A stretch of DNA of 64,000 bases, from positions 5,198,501 through 5,262,500 of the forward strand of contig NZ_CP053590.1 in assembly GCF_013365535.1 (NCBI RefSeq), read 5' to 3'. How positions within the stretch are numbered: the stretch's first letter is position 1; every line of letters starts with the position of its first letter. This DNA comes from Aquimarina sp. TRL1 (GTDB taxonomy: Bacteria; Bacteroidota; Bacteroidia; Flavobacteriales; Flavobacteriaceae). This document shows positions 9,319 to 19,078 of the stretch, piece by piece. A program made the translations under genes and the position numbers. The notes under the pieces are model-generated. The model had not been told where the DNA came from. It did not search any database and saw nothing but the letters and a program-made list of their open reading frames with translations.

Positions 9319-11625
9319 TTATAAAATTGTATCCAGTTTTGGTTTGACTCGTTCTAAGGCGGCTTCCATTGATCGTATTGCAATGGTTGATAAATATCTT
9401 CCTACTGGTAATACGGGAGTAATCATTCGTTCATCTGATTCATTATGTCTCCCATAACTTCTCTTTTTTATATACGGAATAATCGCTTGAGGAGTCAAGG
9501 TCACCGCATAAGAATTTCCCAATTTATTCATCACTTCTTTTGTATGGCCTATTCTCACATTTTGCAACGTAGTTAAGGGAGCCGATAACTGGGTAGCTTT
9601 CTTCATGGCTTTTCTTTTCTCATTATGAGCAATAACCAGATGTTTTATCTCAATTTTGTCTACCAAAGAAGGAAAAGATTTTTGCAACACTGTGATAAAT
9701 ACTTCTTCTACTCCTTTGGAAACTCTTCCTCCAATATTATCATAATATCCTGCATCTGCATATTGATCTGTATACACTTCATTCCCTTCTTCATCCAGCC
9801 GCTTTATTTCTCCTACAGGTGTCACATAAGGGAAACTTGCATTAATCCGCATGGCAGTTGATAATGCAATGGATTTATCCGGATAGCTATATTGTAAATT
9901 TCCCAGAAAATCATTCATTCCGCTTAGAGGGCGCAGGTGGTCGTATGTCACAGGGCTAATCACATTGTAATTTCCAGACTGAGTATGCGTAGTATTAATT
10001 AGTAATAATGGAGGGGCAGGTATAGTGCTGCTAATGTCTTTATAGAAAGATAAAAACTCTTGTCCCAAAAGACTATTCTCAATACCTTCTTCCGAAAAAT
10101 AATTTCTATGAGATATTTTCCACTGCTCTTCCAAGAGTTGCCCTCTGTTTTGAAATTTAAAAAGGGAAGTAATCATTTTAAACAAGTCTCTACCTAAAAA
10201 AGAGAGAATAGATGCTGATAAATAATTCTTTTTATACACCTGACTTGCTTTATACTTTAGTCCGTACATATTTTCTTGCGCTTTGAAGGTGGCAAGCTTT
10301 TCTTCATCACTGGCTTCTTTGGATGTCGCAAAAAACATCGCATTACCTACACTTCCTCCGGAGGCTCCCGTAAGAGACAGCAAATGTTCCTCAAAATACT
10401 TTCCTTTAGTCTTTTCATATAAATAACTATGTACCAGAAAAGACCACAAACCTGCTCTGGAACCTCCCCCTTCTGCCGAAGCTATAATCACCGGAAATTT
10501 TTCTTTATGCGCCTGTATTAAGTGCTCTCTACTCTGTATCCATTGATAAAAATAAGCTTCCATTGGTTTTCGTTTCACCTCTGTATCTTTTAACTCTAAC
10601 TGATAATGTGTCGAGGAACTGGTAAAAAAAGTAGTGGAGAGAAAGCATAAAAAGCAACTCATCGACAACAAGGGAAGTTTTATTTTTTTTCCAATAAGAA
10701 TCAAAATGAATGAAATCATAAAAAGGCTTAAAAGTGATAAGATTAAAACGGTCAATGGATTAATCATACTTGCCCAGTCAGGTATAAAATTAAGTACTAT
10801 AAACCCTAACAGGATGAGAAAACCTGCAGCCAAAATAGCTCCATAAAACTTCTTATTGGGAAATTTTTTCAAAAAACGATAACTATTAAATGACAATAGA
10901 AAGAAAAATAAAACCAAAGCCGAATTCGAAAGAAACAACTTTCCCAAATCTTTTTCGGCTTGCGTATTCAAACTCCCTAAGGAGATCATTAAAACAATCA
11001 ACCCTATCAACACTGCCAAAACAACAATATCTGTTCTTGGTAATTTCAAAAACATTTTCTGAAACCACCTATACAATCTTGGCTCACACAGGCATAATAA
11101 AAATAATATACTGATCATCAATGATACCTCAGGGCTTAAAAAAGAAGTATACATATTTTCAAGCCCGAATAATTTCATCGCATGTAGAATACTCAATGCT
11201 GATATAATTAATAATAAAGTCCCTAATATTCTGGGAACCACTTTTCGCATATGAACTCTTGCGATATATGAGTAACTGGCAAAACCACTACGATTTTGAA
11301 ATCGATAATGTTGATTCGGAATAAACCCTATTAAATTAGCTAGCGATATATCTTTATAATTATGATAGTAAAAATACTTAGGGATATTCCATATTAAAAA
11401 AGCAGCTGCTGTAAGCAATACAAAATATAAAGGAATCTCCAGAAAAAAGGCATCTGCCTGATTTAATATTAATAATAAATCAATTGTCTGAGGGAAATGC
11501 CATAGTGTCAAATACACAGCAAGAATAAGCACCAGGCTGATTAAGTTATTCATCAACTCTCCTAACAAGATTTTAAACCAAATGCTAAATTGTTGAAAAA
11601 ACAACAATAACTTTGTTCGTTTCAT
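9319..11625 (-). CDS. patatin-like phospholipase with a large membrane N-terminus
   Basis: The protein has 768 residues. Roughly the first 340 hold about nine hydrophobic segments. The rest is a patatin-like hydrolase domain starting with the oxyanion loop EGGGSRAG. The nucleophile elbow GASGG contains S422, and the DAG motif contains D624, so the catalytic dyad is complete. Patatin enzymes are lipid acyl hydrolases, so an integral-membrane lipase acting on envelope lipids is the likely role. The physiological substrate is unknown. The start is an ATG preceded by a weak TAGCTTTA -7-like box. The gene ends nine bases before the toxin-antitoxin operator, so read-through into that operon is possible. 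Confidence 0.88.
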   Translation of the reverse strand: MKRTKLLLFFQQFSIWFKILLGELMNNLISLVLILAVYLTLWHFPQTIDLLLILNQADAFFLEIPLYFVLLTAAAFLIWNIPKYFYYHNYKDISLANLIGFIPNQHYRFQNRSGFASYSYIARVHMRKVVPRILGTLLLIISALSILHAMKLFGLENMYTSFLSPEVSLMISILFLLCLCEPRLYRWFQKMFLKLPRTDIVVLAVLIGLIVLMISLGSLNTQAEKDLGKLFLSNSALVLFFFLLSFNSYRFLKKFPNKKFYGAILAAGFLILLGFIVLNFIPDWASMINPLTVLILSLLSLFMISFILILIGKKIKLPLLSMSCFLCFLSTTFFTSSSTHYQLELKDTEVKRKPMEAYFYQWIQSREHLIQAHKEKFPVIIASAEGGGSRAGLWSFLVHSYLYEKTKGKYFEEHLLSLTGASGGSVGNAMFFATSKEASDEEKLATFKAQENMYGLKYKASQVYKKNYLSASILSFLGRDLFKMITSLFKFQNRGQLLEEQWKISHRNYFSEEGIENSLLGQEFLSFYKDISSTIPAPPLLLINTTHTQSGNYNVISPVTYDHLRPLSGMNDFLGNLQYSYPDKSIALSTAMRINASFPYVTPVGEIKRLDEEGNEVYTDQYADAGYYDNIGGRVSKGVEEVFITVLQKSFPSLVDKIEIKHLVIAHNEKRKAMKKATQLSAPLTTLQNVRIGHTKEVMNKLGNSYAVTLTPQAIIPYIKKRSYGRHNESDERMITPVLPVGRYLSTIAIRSMEAALERVKPKLDTIL

Positions 11626-11995
11626 TCCTCTAGTTTATCGATATTTATAGTATAAAGCTAAAAAAATAAAAGCGCATAAAATACTTTTATATTTTAGCTC
11701 TCTAAAAAACAGTTATTTAACGACCAATTATCTAGAATGAATAAAAATTCATTTTTTTGTTAAAGAAATATTAAAAAAACAGAATCTTTCATACAGCTAG
11801 TAAACACTGGTCTTTCGAAAGAATGAATTCTTAAAAATTCAATTTATTTAAAAAAATCTTAGCAATAAATTACGGTTTTAACGTATTTTTTTTGTATCTT
11901 GTCGATGATTAATAACTTTACGACGATAAAAAACATCGTTATGTAAGTTTTAACTTACTAAAAAAAGAATCTAAATCTAACAAAAATTGAAACCT
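11626..11995. other. divergent intergenic region, 370 bases
   Basis: This is the promoter region between the patatin gene (minus) and the small secreted protein gene (plus). A TATCTTG sequence at 11895-11901 could be a -7 element for the plus-strand gene. A small inverted repeat TAAGTT-TT-AACTTA at 11944-11957 lies in its leader. I see no convincing small gene. Confidence 0.45.
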
Positions 11996-12529
11996 ATGAA
12001 AGCAACCTTACCCCTACTATTATTATTTTTTACCAGCATAGCATTTGCGAATGTAAAAATAGATATCTCAAGTAAATTAATGTCCGTTACAGAAGATACT
12101 GTTATTGACGGATTAGATGAAAATACCGATGAAGGAGTAATCTTCATTACGGAAAGCTTACACATAGAAAATGGCGTACGAATTAAAGTTAGAAATGCTT
12201 GTCTTATCATCCTAGGAGACTTAACAGGAAATGGGATTATCGACACGGATGAGTCAGCAACAATTACACTAGAAGGAGACGAGCAAGGAAGAATAACTTT
12301 TATCAATAGATTCCTAGCTGATTCTACTTGTCAGCAAACAACAGATAATAAAACATTTAAAGATATAAAAGAGGTTCCTCAAGGATTGACCTACAGTCTA
12401 TATACTTTATCCGGAAGGCTATTGGATAAAGGAGAAATTGATGACTATATCCACAACTATATGGATCCTAAAACATACTTAATTAAAATCGAAGGATATA
12501 AATTAAGAAAAATAGTTTTCAAAGGTTAA
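11996..12529 (+). CDS. small secreted protein, putative type IX substrate
   Basis: This is a 177-residue protein. The ATG at 11996 is chosen over an in-frame TTG nine bases earlier because it places the signal peptide (about 1-19, core LPLLLLFF, end FANV) at the N-terminus. The middle (about 25-110) is rich in strands and acidic residues. It includes a calcium-loop-like DLTGNGIIDTDES. The last 45 residues (LYTLSGRLLDKG through YLIKIEGYKLRKIV) resemble a type A type IX sorting domain, with the closing K-I-V-F-K-G typical of that signal. I recognise no enzymatic domain. A strong terminator follows at 12561-12589, so the gene is monocistronic. Confidence 0.65.
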   Translation: MKATLPLLLLFFTSIAFANVKIDISSKLMSVTEDTVIDGLDENTDEGVIFITESLHIENGVRIKVRNACLIILGDLTGNGIIDTDESATITLEGDEQGRITFINRFLADSTCQQTTDNKTFKDIKEVPQGLTYSLYTLSGRLLDKGEIDDYIHNYMDPKTYLIKIEGYKLRKIVFKG

Positions 12530-12560
12530 TAAACACAAAAAAGTAAGGTTATTTGTGTAC

Positions 12561-12589
12561 AATCCACGGCATAAAGTCGTGGATTTTTT
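12561..12589 (+). terminator. hairpin terminator of the small secreted protein gene
   Basis: AATCCACG and CGTGGATT pair across a nine-base loop and run directly into a T tract. Confidence 0.9.
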
Positions 12590-12719
12590 ATAATTAAAAA
12601 ACTCACCGACAAACTCTTATAAAAAAAATATTATATTGTAATAACAAATCCCTTTAGAATTCGCCCCCAACTTCTTCTAATCAGGGATATATATCATTTT
12701 AACAGACTTAACCAGGAAG

Positions 12720-14135
12720 ATGCTTATGAGTCAAAATGTATATTATAAATCTGCGACGATCAAATACACCTTATATGGAATATTATTCGGTTGTGGATTT
12801 CCTATATTAGCTACCATTATAGAAATCAATAAACTTGGGTTAGATTTTTCGTGGTCATCTATATTTTTTGTTCAGAAAAATAACTCTTTGCTATACATTA
12901 TTGATACAGCTCCTTTTTTCCTGGGAATATTTGCTATGTTTGGAGGGAGAAACCTCGATAAACTCCAACAAAAGAACAGGCAAGTCCTTAAAACCTCTAA
13001 ATTCAAACAGGACTTCCTTGCGAATATGAGTCACGAAATCCGTACTCCTATGGTAGGAGTTATTGGGATGATAGACTTATTGCTAAAGAATACTGAATTA
13101 AGTAATATTCAAAAAGAATATGTCACGACCATTCATCAATCTTCACTTAACTTATTAAACATTCTCAATCAAATTTTAGACCTTTCTAAAATAGAAGCAG
13201 GTAAATTCGTTTTATCACCAGAATCTGTCAATTACAGAGTACTGATTAATCAAAATGTAAACTTGTTTCTTGCTCCTGCCAAAGCAAAAGGAATTGACAT
13301 TCATGCCGAATATGATGAAGCACTTTCCGACTATATATTGGTCGATAGTAACAGACTAACTCAAATCATTTCTAACTTAATTGGGAACGCCATAAAGTTC
13401 ACCTCAGAGGGCGCAATCCAAATTAAATCGTCCCTACTCTCTAAAAAGGAAGATCAGTTACAGGTAAAAATAGAGATCATCGATTCGGGAATCGGTATTA
13501 GTAAAGTTGACCAAAAAAGGTTATTTAGTCGTTTTAGCCAATTTGATGATCAGACAATATATAGTGGTGAAGGAACCGGTTTAGGATTATCCATCTGCAA
13601 AAAACTGGTAAGCCTTATGGGAGGTAAAATAGGTGTAAAAAGTGAATTGGACAGAGGCAGTACTTTTTGGTTTACTTTTAATGCTCATACAGCACCTCAT
13701 CAACCTACTGCCCCAATATCTTCTAAAACAACCTCACAAAAAAACATAACTAAGTTTGACTTACATGTTTTATTGGTAGAAGATTCAGAAACCAACATAC
13801 TCGTTACCAAACAAATACTAAAATACCTGGGATGTACCGTAGAGGTTGCCAAAACAGGAAGGGAGGCTGTAGAAACCTTTAAGGAAGAGGTTTATGATTT
13901 GATCTTAATGGATATCAATCTCCCACAACTTGATGGAATACAAGCATCTAAACTTATCCGAAAGAATCACAAAAATGTCCCACCTATCTTTGCTCTAACT
14001 TCTAATGCACTCCCTGGAGATGCAGAACGCTTCATCGCAAAAGGATTGGATGACTATATTACAAAACCATTTACCACTGAGATTCTAAATATAAAATTAA
14101 AAAACTGGTTTTCTGATTATCATCAATTCTACTAA
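12720..14135 (+). CDS. hybrid sensor histidine kinase (HisKA-HATPase-REC)
   Basis: This is a 471-residue membrane kinase. Two hydrophobic segments (about 16-36 and 57-75) form a short input region with almost no periplasmic domain. They are followed by a HisKA domain with H105 in NMSHEIRTP and a HATPase domain with N, G1 and G2 boxes (GNAIKF, DSGIGIS, GTGLGLSICKKL). The C-terminal receiver domain has the acceptor D398 in LILMDINLP and a TKPF end. It has no output domain, so phosphate must pass to a separate protein. An in-frame ATG at 12726 has an AGGAAG six bases upstream and may be the true start. Either gives the same domains. The signal sensed is unknown. Confidence 0.92.
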   Translation: MLMSQNVYYKSATIKYTLYGILFGCGFPILATIIEINKLGLDFSWSSIFFVQKNNSLLYIIDTAPFFLGIFAMFGGRNLDKLQQKNRQVLKTSKFKQDFLANMSHEIRTPMVGVIGMIDLLLKNTELSNIQKEYVTTIHQSSLNLLNILNQILDLSKIEAGKFVLSPESVNYRVLINQNVNLFLAPAKAKGIDIHAEYDEALSDYILVDSNRLTQIISNLIGNAIKFTSEGAIQIKSSLLSKKEDQLQVKIEIIDSGIGISKVDQKRLFSRFSQFDDQTIYSGEGTGLGLSICKKLVSLMGGKIGVKSELDRGSTFWFTFNAHTAPHQPTAPISSKTTSQKNITKFDLHVLLVEDSETNILVTKQILKYLGCTVEVAKTGREAVETFKEEVYDLILMDINLPQLDGIQASKLIRKNHKNVPPIFALTSNALPGDAERFIAKGLDDYITKPFTTEILNIKLKNWFSDYHQFY

Positions 14136-14409
14136 TAAACTATATCATAACCTATTAAGATATAATCAGCTATAAAATATCTGTGATCGCATAAAAAAAC
14201 CGATTGACTACTTGTTTTTACAAAAAAGGTAATATTCAGGTAGTATTTTTATGACAAAAAACTAGATAAACCACTAAAAATCATTATATTGTAGTAATCC
14301 TTTTTATCCAAAACAAAAGGATGCTGTTTTTATAGTACTAATACAATAGAGAATACTTCCCTTCATAGTCATAAGTACTCAGGGAGTACATTTCTATTTT
14401 AAAAAAAAC

Positions 14410-15705
14410 ATGCAGATGAAAAACTACAATAATCCTTCCGTTTCCTTCACCTCCTATCCTCTTTTATATTTTTTAATAACATGTCTATTTTTCCCATATT
14501 CAAAAAGCTCTGCTTTTCAGGAAACAGTTAATTACGATTCTTATAAGGGCTATATTATTGATCACTCTTCTAAAAAACCCATCTCTTCTGTTACTATTTC
14601 ATTATTAGACACGAATATTTCGACTATAAGTAATCAAGAAGGGGAGTTTTTATTAAAAGTCCCTAAAAAAATAGCTGAAAATACAGTTTTGATATCGCAT
14701 CTGGGATTCAAGGATAAAAACATTCTTCTTTCATCTCTAAACCAAAAAAAGAATACCATCTATCTGATTCCTTCTATAACTGAACTGTCTCAGGTTAATC
14801 TTACTCCCTCCACCCCTGAAGAAATTATCAGAGCTGTTATCAAAAAGAAAGGAGTAAACTACTTTGGGGATCATACAATAATGACAGCCTTTTACAGAGA
14901 ATCTATAAAAAAAAGGAGAACGTATGTTTCACTTTCAGAAGCAGTTGTAGAGATTTATAAAAATCCATACACTTCTACCAAACCAGATATGATCAAGCTT
15001 CATCGAGCAAGGAAAAGTGCTGATTATAAAAAATTAGATACATTGGCGATCAAGTTACAGGGAGGTCCCTCCACCAGTCTTTATATCGACCTTATAAAAA
15101 ACACTGATTTCTTACTAACCAGTGATATAACCAATTACTACCGATTCAGTTTTGATGAAACCACCAAAATTAACGATCGGGATATCTACGTCCTAAATTT
15201 TGAACAACACCCCTATATCAAAGACTTGTTATACCGAGGGAAATTATATGTAGATGCTAAAACAATGGCGTTAACAAAGGCTACTTTGAGCCTAAATCTT
15301 TCTGATAAAGAAAAAGCCAGTAAAATGTTTGTAAAAAAGAAACCAGGAAGTGCCAAAGTATATCCGACAGAAGTATCTTATGATATCTATTATCGAGAGA
15401 AAGCAGGAAAATGGTATTACGGATATGGAAAAATAGATCTTGCATTTAAAATTAACTGGAAGAAGAGACTCTTTAATTCACATTATAAATTAAATGTGGA
15501 ATTAGCCATTACAGACTGGAAGAAAAACCAGGAAGATCTTTTCTTAAAAGCGAGCGAACGATTAAAATCTTCAGTTGTAATCAGTGATGAAGCCTCTGGC
15601 TTTTCTGATCCGCAGTTCTGGGGAGATTATAATGTTATAGAGCCTGAAAGACCTATAGAATCAGTAATTAAAAAAATAAAAAAACAATTGAGAAAACTCA
15701 ATTAA
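14410..15705 (+). CDS. exported protein with carboxypeptidase-like regulatory domain
   Basis: This 431-residue protein has a hydrophobic signal segment (about 14-35). An N-terminal carboxypeptidase D regulatory-like beta-sandwich follows (about 48-125), with GYIIDHSSKKPIS and the closing ISHLGFKDK. The remaining 300 residues (TAFYRESIKKRRTYV, YVLNFEQHP, GKLYVDAKTMALTKATL) match the uncharacterised C-terminal region that accompanies this domain in many Bacteroidota envelope proteins. The latter part has alternating strands consistent with outer-membrane or periplasmic location. The function is unknown. A strong terminator follows. ATGs at 14410 and 14416 are both possible starts. Confidence 0.75.
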   Translation: MQMKNYNNPSVSFTSYPLLYFLITCLFFPYSKSSAFQETVNYDSYKGYIIDHSSKKPISSVTISLLDTNISTISNQEGEFLLKVPKKIAENTVLISHLGFKDKNILLSSLNQKKNTIYLIPSITELSQVNLTPSTPEEIIRAVIKKKGVNYFGDHTIMTAFYRESIKKRRTYVSLSEAVVEIYKNPYTSTKPDMIKLHRARKSADYKKLDTLAIKLQGGPSTSLYIDLIKNTDFLLTSDITNYYRFSFDETTKINDRDIYVLNFEQHPYIKDLLYRGKLYVDAKTMALTKATLSLNLSDKEKASKMFVKKKPGSAKVYPTEVSYDIYYREKAGKWYYGYGKIDLAFKINWKKRLFNSHYKLNVELAITDWKKNQEDLFLKASERLKSSVVISDEASGFSDPQFWGDYNVIEPERPIESVIKKIKKQLRKLN

Positions 15706-15749
15706 CGAAACTCTAAATAAATCTTTTTTTACGAGTAATTAACCATCCG

Positions 15750-15786
15750 AATAAGAGTACAATAATTTGTACTCTTATTTTTTTTA
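15750..15786 (+). terminator. hairpin terminator
   Basis: AATAAGAGTACAA and TTGTACTCTTATT form a 13-bp stem with a tiny loop followed by eight or more T residues, 45 bases after the preceding stop codon. Confidence 0.92.
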
Positions 15787-15860
15787 CTTTTACAAAAGGG
15801 AACCTGTAATATCACTGGTCATTCAACCGTCTTTAAAAAGAAACGTTTTCTTTATTCATT

Positions 15861-17324
15861 ATGAAGCTACGCCACCTTATCCTGTTTTTTGCAGGGCTCA
15901 ATACATCTTTATTTGCTCAAAAAAAGATTACCCCAGAAAAAGCAATTACTGATTTGACCATTTTCGAAAATATTCTCAGGCAGGGGCATCCTGGTTTATA
16001 CGACTATATCTCAGAGACAGAAATTGCTGCGTTATTTTCTGAAACAAAACGTACGATACAAGATACGATTACCGATTTAGAGTTATATAAAAAGATGCTC
16101 TCTATAACTGACAAGGTCAATGATGGTCATTTATTACTATTCCCACCCAAACATTTTAGTAATCATCAGCTACATTTTCCATTACTTATCAAAATCATCG
16201 ATAGGCAATTATATACAGATACAGGAGAATTTGATATTCCTGTAGGCAGCAGAATACATCGTATACATGATAATAGTGATATAGAAATTATTACCCGACT
16301 AAAAAAATACATCCCTAATGATGGAATTAATACTACCAAAATAATGAAGGGAATAGAACAAAACTTTGGACAACTTCTGTCGTATGAGTTTGGGTTTAAG
16401 AAAGAATTTGTAATTGAGTACTCCCTCCCTTCTGAAAAAGAAAAAAAAACCGCCATTATATCAGCTGATAAACTTGCCACTATAAAGCACAGAGCGTTTA
16501 AAAGAAATTCGAATTTCGCAGCTTTTCATCAAGAGGAAAAAGCCGCCTACTCACTAAAATATATTCAAAATAAACTCCCTGTAATTCGTTATAAAAAAGA
16601 ATATCACGCTGCTATTCTAACGATTAACTCTTTTCAGATCGATCCTAATAAATTCGAACTAGACATCTCGAATATTTTCAAAGAAATTAAAAAAAATAAG
16701 GTACAACATCTTATCATTGACATACGAAGAAATGATGGCGGAATGCGTAAAAACGCTATTACATTGTATTCTTATCTCACACAAACATATTTTAAACAAC
16801 GGATTAATGATTACATTACTTCTCTGAGTATTCCAGAAAAAAAATACGTGCAAAAAGTATTTTTGCCAGAAAAAGAATTTCTAACTGATAAATTCATAAA
16901 TCACCCCGTATATAGTGGATGGAAATTAAATTTTGACAATATGGAAACCATGATGGTTCCGCAGCAACATCCATTCTCGGGAAAAGTGTATGTACTTACT
17001 AGCGGAAACACGTTTGCTACTGCTGCTTCGTTTGCTTTACTCGCTAAAAATGACAAAAAAATTATAACTATAGGAGAAGAAACAGGAGGCGCTTATTATC
17101 ATCATAATGGAGAATATCCGGTATCTTACCAATTTCCTAACTCCTCGATTCGCATGGTGTTGTATATGATAAAAACAAATCATTATGTACGTGATACCAC
17201 CATCCCGAAAGGAAGTGGAATTCCGCCAGACAGATATATCAAAACAACCCTTAGACATATCCTGGATGAAACTGATCCCGAACTGGACTACATCTATCGA
17301 TTGATTTCCCCCAAAGCTCCTTAA
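15861..17324 (+). CDS. secreted S41-like protein, possibly catalytically degenerate
   Basis: This is a 487-residue protein with a signal peptide (about 1-19, ending LFAQ). It shows S41 (C-terminal processing peptidase) landmarks. These are DGHLLLFPP near residue 95, LIIDIRRNDGG, and a C-terminal catalytic region with LTSGNTF and GEETGGAYY. The family normally has a Ser directly after the NTF-like triplet, as in the second S41 gene of this window (GNNTGSSAEDF). Here the stretch reads TFATAASFA, placing A386 or T387 at the nucleophile position. The protein may be inactive or use a shifted residue. This is my alignment by eye. No peptide substrate is known. It is monocistronic, after a terminator. 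Confidence 0.8.
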   Translation: MKLRHLILFFAGLNTSLFAQKKITPEKAITDLTIFENILRQGHPGLYDYISETEIAALFSETKRTIQDTITDLELYKKMLSITDKVNDGHLLLFPPKHFSNHQLHFPLLIKIIDRQLYTDTGEFDIPVGSRIHRIHDNSDIEIITRLKKYIPNDGINTTKIMKGIEQNFGQLLSYEFGFKKEFVIEYSLPSEKEKKTAIISADKLATIKHRAFKRNSNFAAFHQEEKAAYSLKYIQNKLPVIRYKKEYHAAILTINSFQIDPNKFELDISNIFKEIKKNKVQHLIIDIRRNDGGMRKNAITLYSYLTQTYFKQRINDYITSLSIPEKKYVQKVFLPEKEFLTDKFINHPVYSGWKLNFDNMETMMVPQQHPFSGKVYVLTSGNTFATAASFALLAKNDKKIITIGEETGGAYYHHNGEYPVSYQFPNSSIRMVLYMIKTNHYVRDTTIPKGSGIPPDRYIKTTLRHILDETDPELDYIYRLISPKAP

Positions 17325-17527
17325 ACACTTAGGAAGAAGTAGATGAAGTATTACAAACGGGAAAACAATCGCTTTTATATATTGGTCCTTTAATTAGTTT
17401 ATTACACTATGATATTAGAACTAGTGTTTCTTTTATCTGGGAATATGTTCCTTAGTCAAGAACTCCTATTTTTAATATTTTGCGTAAAAATGTACATTTG
17501 TTTTTTTAAGTAATTATATACGGTTTA

Positions 17528-18112
17528 ATGTCAATATCTCTTCTAGAAACAGCCTATCAACTATTTGATGAGGCAAATGCAAAAGACCCTAATCAAGAAA
17601 TTGTTGAAGGGAAAGAAATTCCTAAAGAATTAATTTATGGTCAGCGAATGACACAAACACTTTCTTCCTTCCAGCCGGATGCCTCAGAAGTGGTAAAGCT
17701 AGCCTGCCGGTGTCAGCATATATGCAGATGGGAAATCCCCAGAGACAGTTATCCAATGGATCGGGTGGGATACCTGAGATGGAGAGAAGAATTAAAAAAG
17801 TTCCATGCTACCAAAGCTGCTGGTATTTTAGAAAAAGTAGGATATACTCAGGATGTTATAGACCGGGTTTCTTTTTTATTACAAAAAAAGAAATTAAAAA
17901 AAGATCCGGAAAGCCAGCTATTGGAAGATGTCATTTGCTTAGTATTTTTAGCGTTCTATTACGAACCTTTTATTGCTAAACACGAGGAGAAAAAAGTTGT
18001 TTCTATCTTACAAAAAACATGGAATAAAATGTCTGAAAAAGGACATGAAGCTGCTCTTAAACTCAGTTTCTCTGAGAAAGGACTACACCTAATAAAAATA
18101 GCTTTAAGTTAA
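17528..18112 (+). CDS. DUF4202 domain protein
   Basis: This 194-residue cytoplasmic protein matches DUF4202 over its full length. Landmarks are the CRCQHICRWEIPRDSYPMDR block near residues 60-80, RWREELKKFHA, and the conserved LEDVICLVFLAFYYEPF. The family has no established function. The many conserved His, Arg and Asp residues would suit a metal-binding helical protein, but that is inference. A -7 element TACATTTG lies at 17493-17500, 27 bases before the ATG. The terminator stem starts inside the last codons. Confidence 0.85.
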   Translation: MSISLLETAYQLFDEANAKDPNQEIVEGKEIPKELIYGQRMTQTLSSFQPDASEVVKLACRCQHICRWEIPRDSYPMDRVGYLRWREELKKFHATKAAGILEKVGYTQDVIDRVSFLLQKKKLKKDPESQLLEDVICLVFLAFYYEPFIAKHEEKKVVSILQKTWNKMSEKGHEAALKLSFSEKGLHLIKIALS

Positions 18113-18128
18113 TTACTTAAAGCTATTT
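18096..18128. terminator. hairpin terminator overlapping the end of the DUF4202 gene
   Basis: AAATAGCTTTAAG and CTTAAAGCTATTT form a 13-bp stem whose loop contains the TAA stop codon of the DUF4202 gene. A convergent gene ends 42 bases further on, so it may serve both strands. Confidence 0.75.
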
Positions 18129-18169
18129 CTTTATATGTTATTCCCTCTGAAGGTCTTATCAGAAATCAA

Positions 18170-19021
18170 TTAATTCAATACTTGATTTTTATAGTACGCA
18201 ATAATACCATCAATAGGTCGTCGTACAATATTTCCCAATGTTATTCCATGAGGAGTCAATACTGATTTAATAATATCTTCACTAAAGTGCGCAATAGAAC
18301 CTATAAAGTGTACAGGTACTTCTTTTACTTTATCAAAACACAAGACATGAGATTGTACAAAATCTTCAATACCTTCTTTTACGATTGTATAAAAATAATC
18401 ATTGCGCTCACTGGTAAAGATAAACTCTGCAAATGAGGCCAAATACGCATTTGGATTTGCTTCTTTATACAGGTTGTTCTTAACCGTATTAGTCGATAGA
18501 TCAAAACGGTTCTCAAAAGCAGTTGCGACCGCTTTAGGCATTCGGTTGTAATAATAATCGCGAATTAAACGCTTCCCGAAATAATTCCCACTTGCTTCAT
18601 CCATTATGATATACCCAAGGGATTCCATAGGCAGATGGATATCTTTTCCATCGTAATAGCAACTATTAGAACCTGTCCCCAGAATACATACAATTCCAGG
18701 ATCTGTCGTAGCGGCATATACTGCTGCCACAATATCCTCTTTGATATCTACCGTTGCAACTGTAAAAAAATCCCGAAATACTTCATTAAGCAACGCTATT
18801 GCAGTTTCTGTTCCACATCCAGCTCCATAAAAATGAACATTTTTTACGGTATCCTTATGAGCCATTAGTTCTTTATTATTCCTAATTCTTGCCTCCAATA
18901 CCGTCTTATCAAAAACAGCGGGATTTAACCCTTCCGTTCGAGTCTTAAATACAATTTCTCCCTCATCATCCAGAAGAATCCAATCACACTTTGTAGAACC
19001 ACCATCAGCCAATAAGATCAT
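18170..19021 (-). CDS. BadF/BadG-type ATPase, probable N-acetylglucosamine kinase
   Basis: The protein has 283 residues. The N-terminal phosphate loop DGGSTKCDWILLDD and the later GTGSNSCYYDG and MDEASGNYFGKRL motifs place it in the BadF/BadG/BcrA/BcrD ATPase family. In Bacteroidota, members of this length are usually annotated as N-acetylglucosamine kinases, which phosphorylate GlcNAc at C6. Its position behind pfkA and gapA supports a role in feeding sugars into glycolysis, but the actual substrate is not shown by sequence. A terminator-like hairpin separates it from gapA, so its expression may depend on partial read-through. Confidence 0.85.
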   Translation of the reverse strand: MILLADGGSTKCDWILLDDEGEIVFKTRTEGLNPAVFDKTVLEARIRNNKELMAHKDTVKNVHFYGAGCGTETAIALLNEVFRDFFTVATVDIKEDIVAAVYAATTDPGIVCILGTGSNSCYYDGKDIHLPMESLGYIIMDEASGNYFGKRLIRDYYYNRMPKAVATAFENRFDLSTNTVKNNLYKEANPNAYLASFAEFIFTSERNDYFYTIVKEGIEDFVQSHVLCFDKVKEVPVHFIGSIAHFSEDIIKSVLTPHGITLGNIVRRPIDGIIAYYKNQVLN

Positions 19022-19043
19022 TTACAATATTTTTTAATGTTAT

Positions 19044-19078
19044 AAAAAAATAAACTCCGAAGCTACACACCTCGGAGT
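19044..19078 (-). terminator. hairpin terminator between gapA and the kinase gene
   Basis: On the minus strand ACTCCGA and TCGGAGT pair and are followed by TTATTTTTTT, 19 bases after the gapA stop codon. The stem is only seven pairs, so read-through into the downstream kinase gene is likely. Confidence 0.75.
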
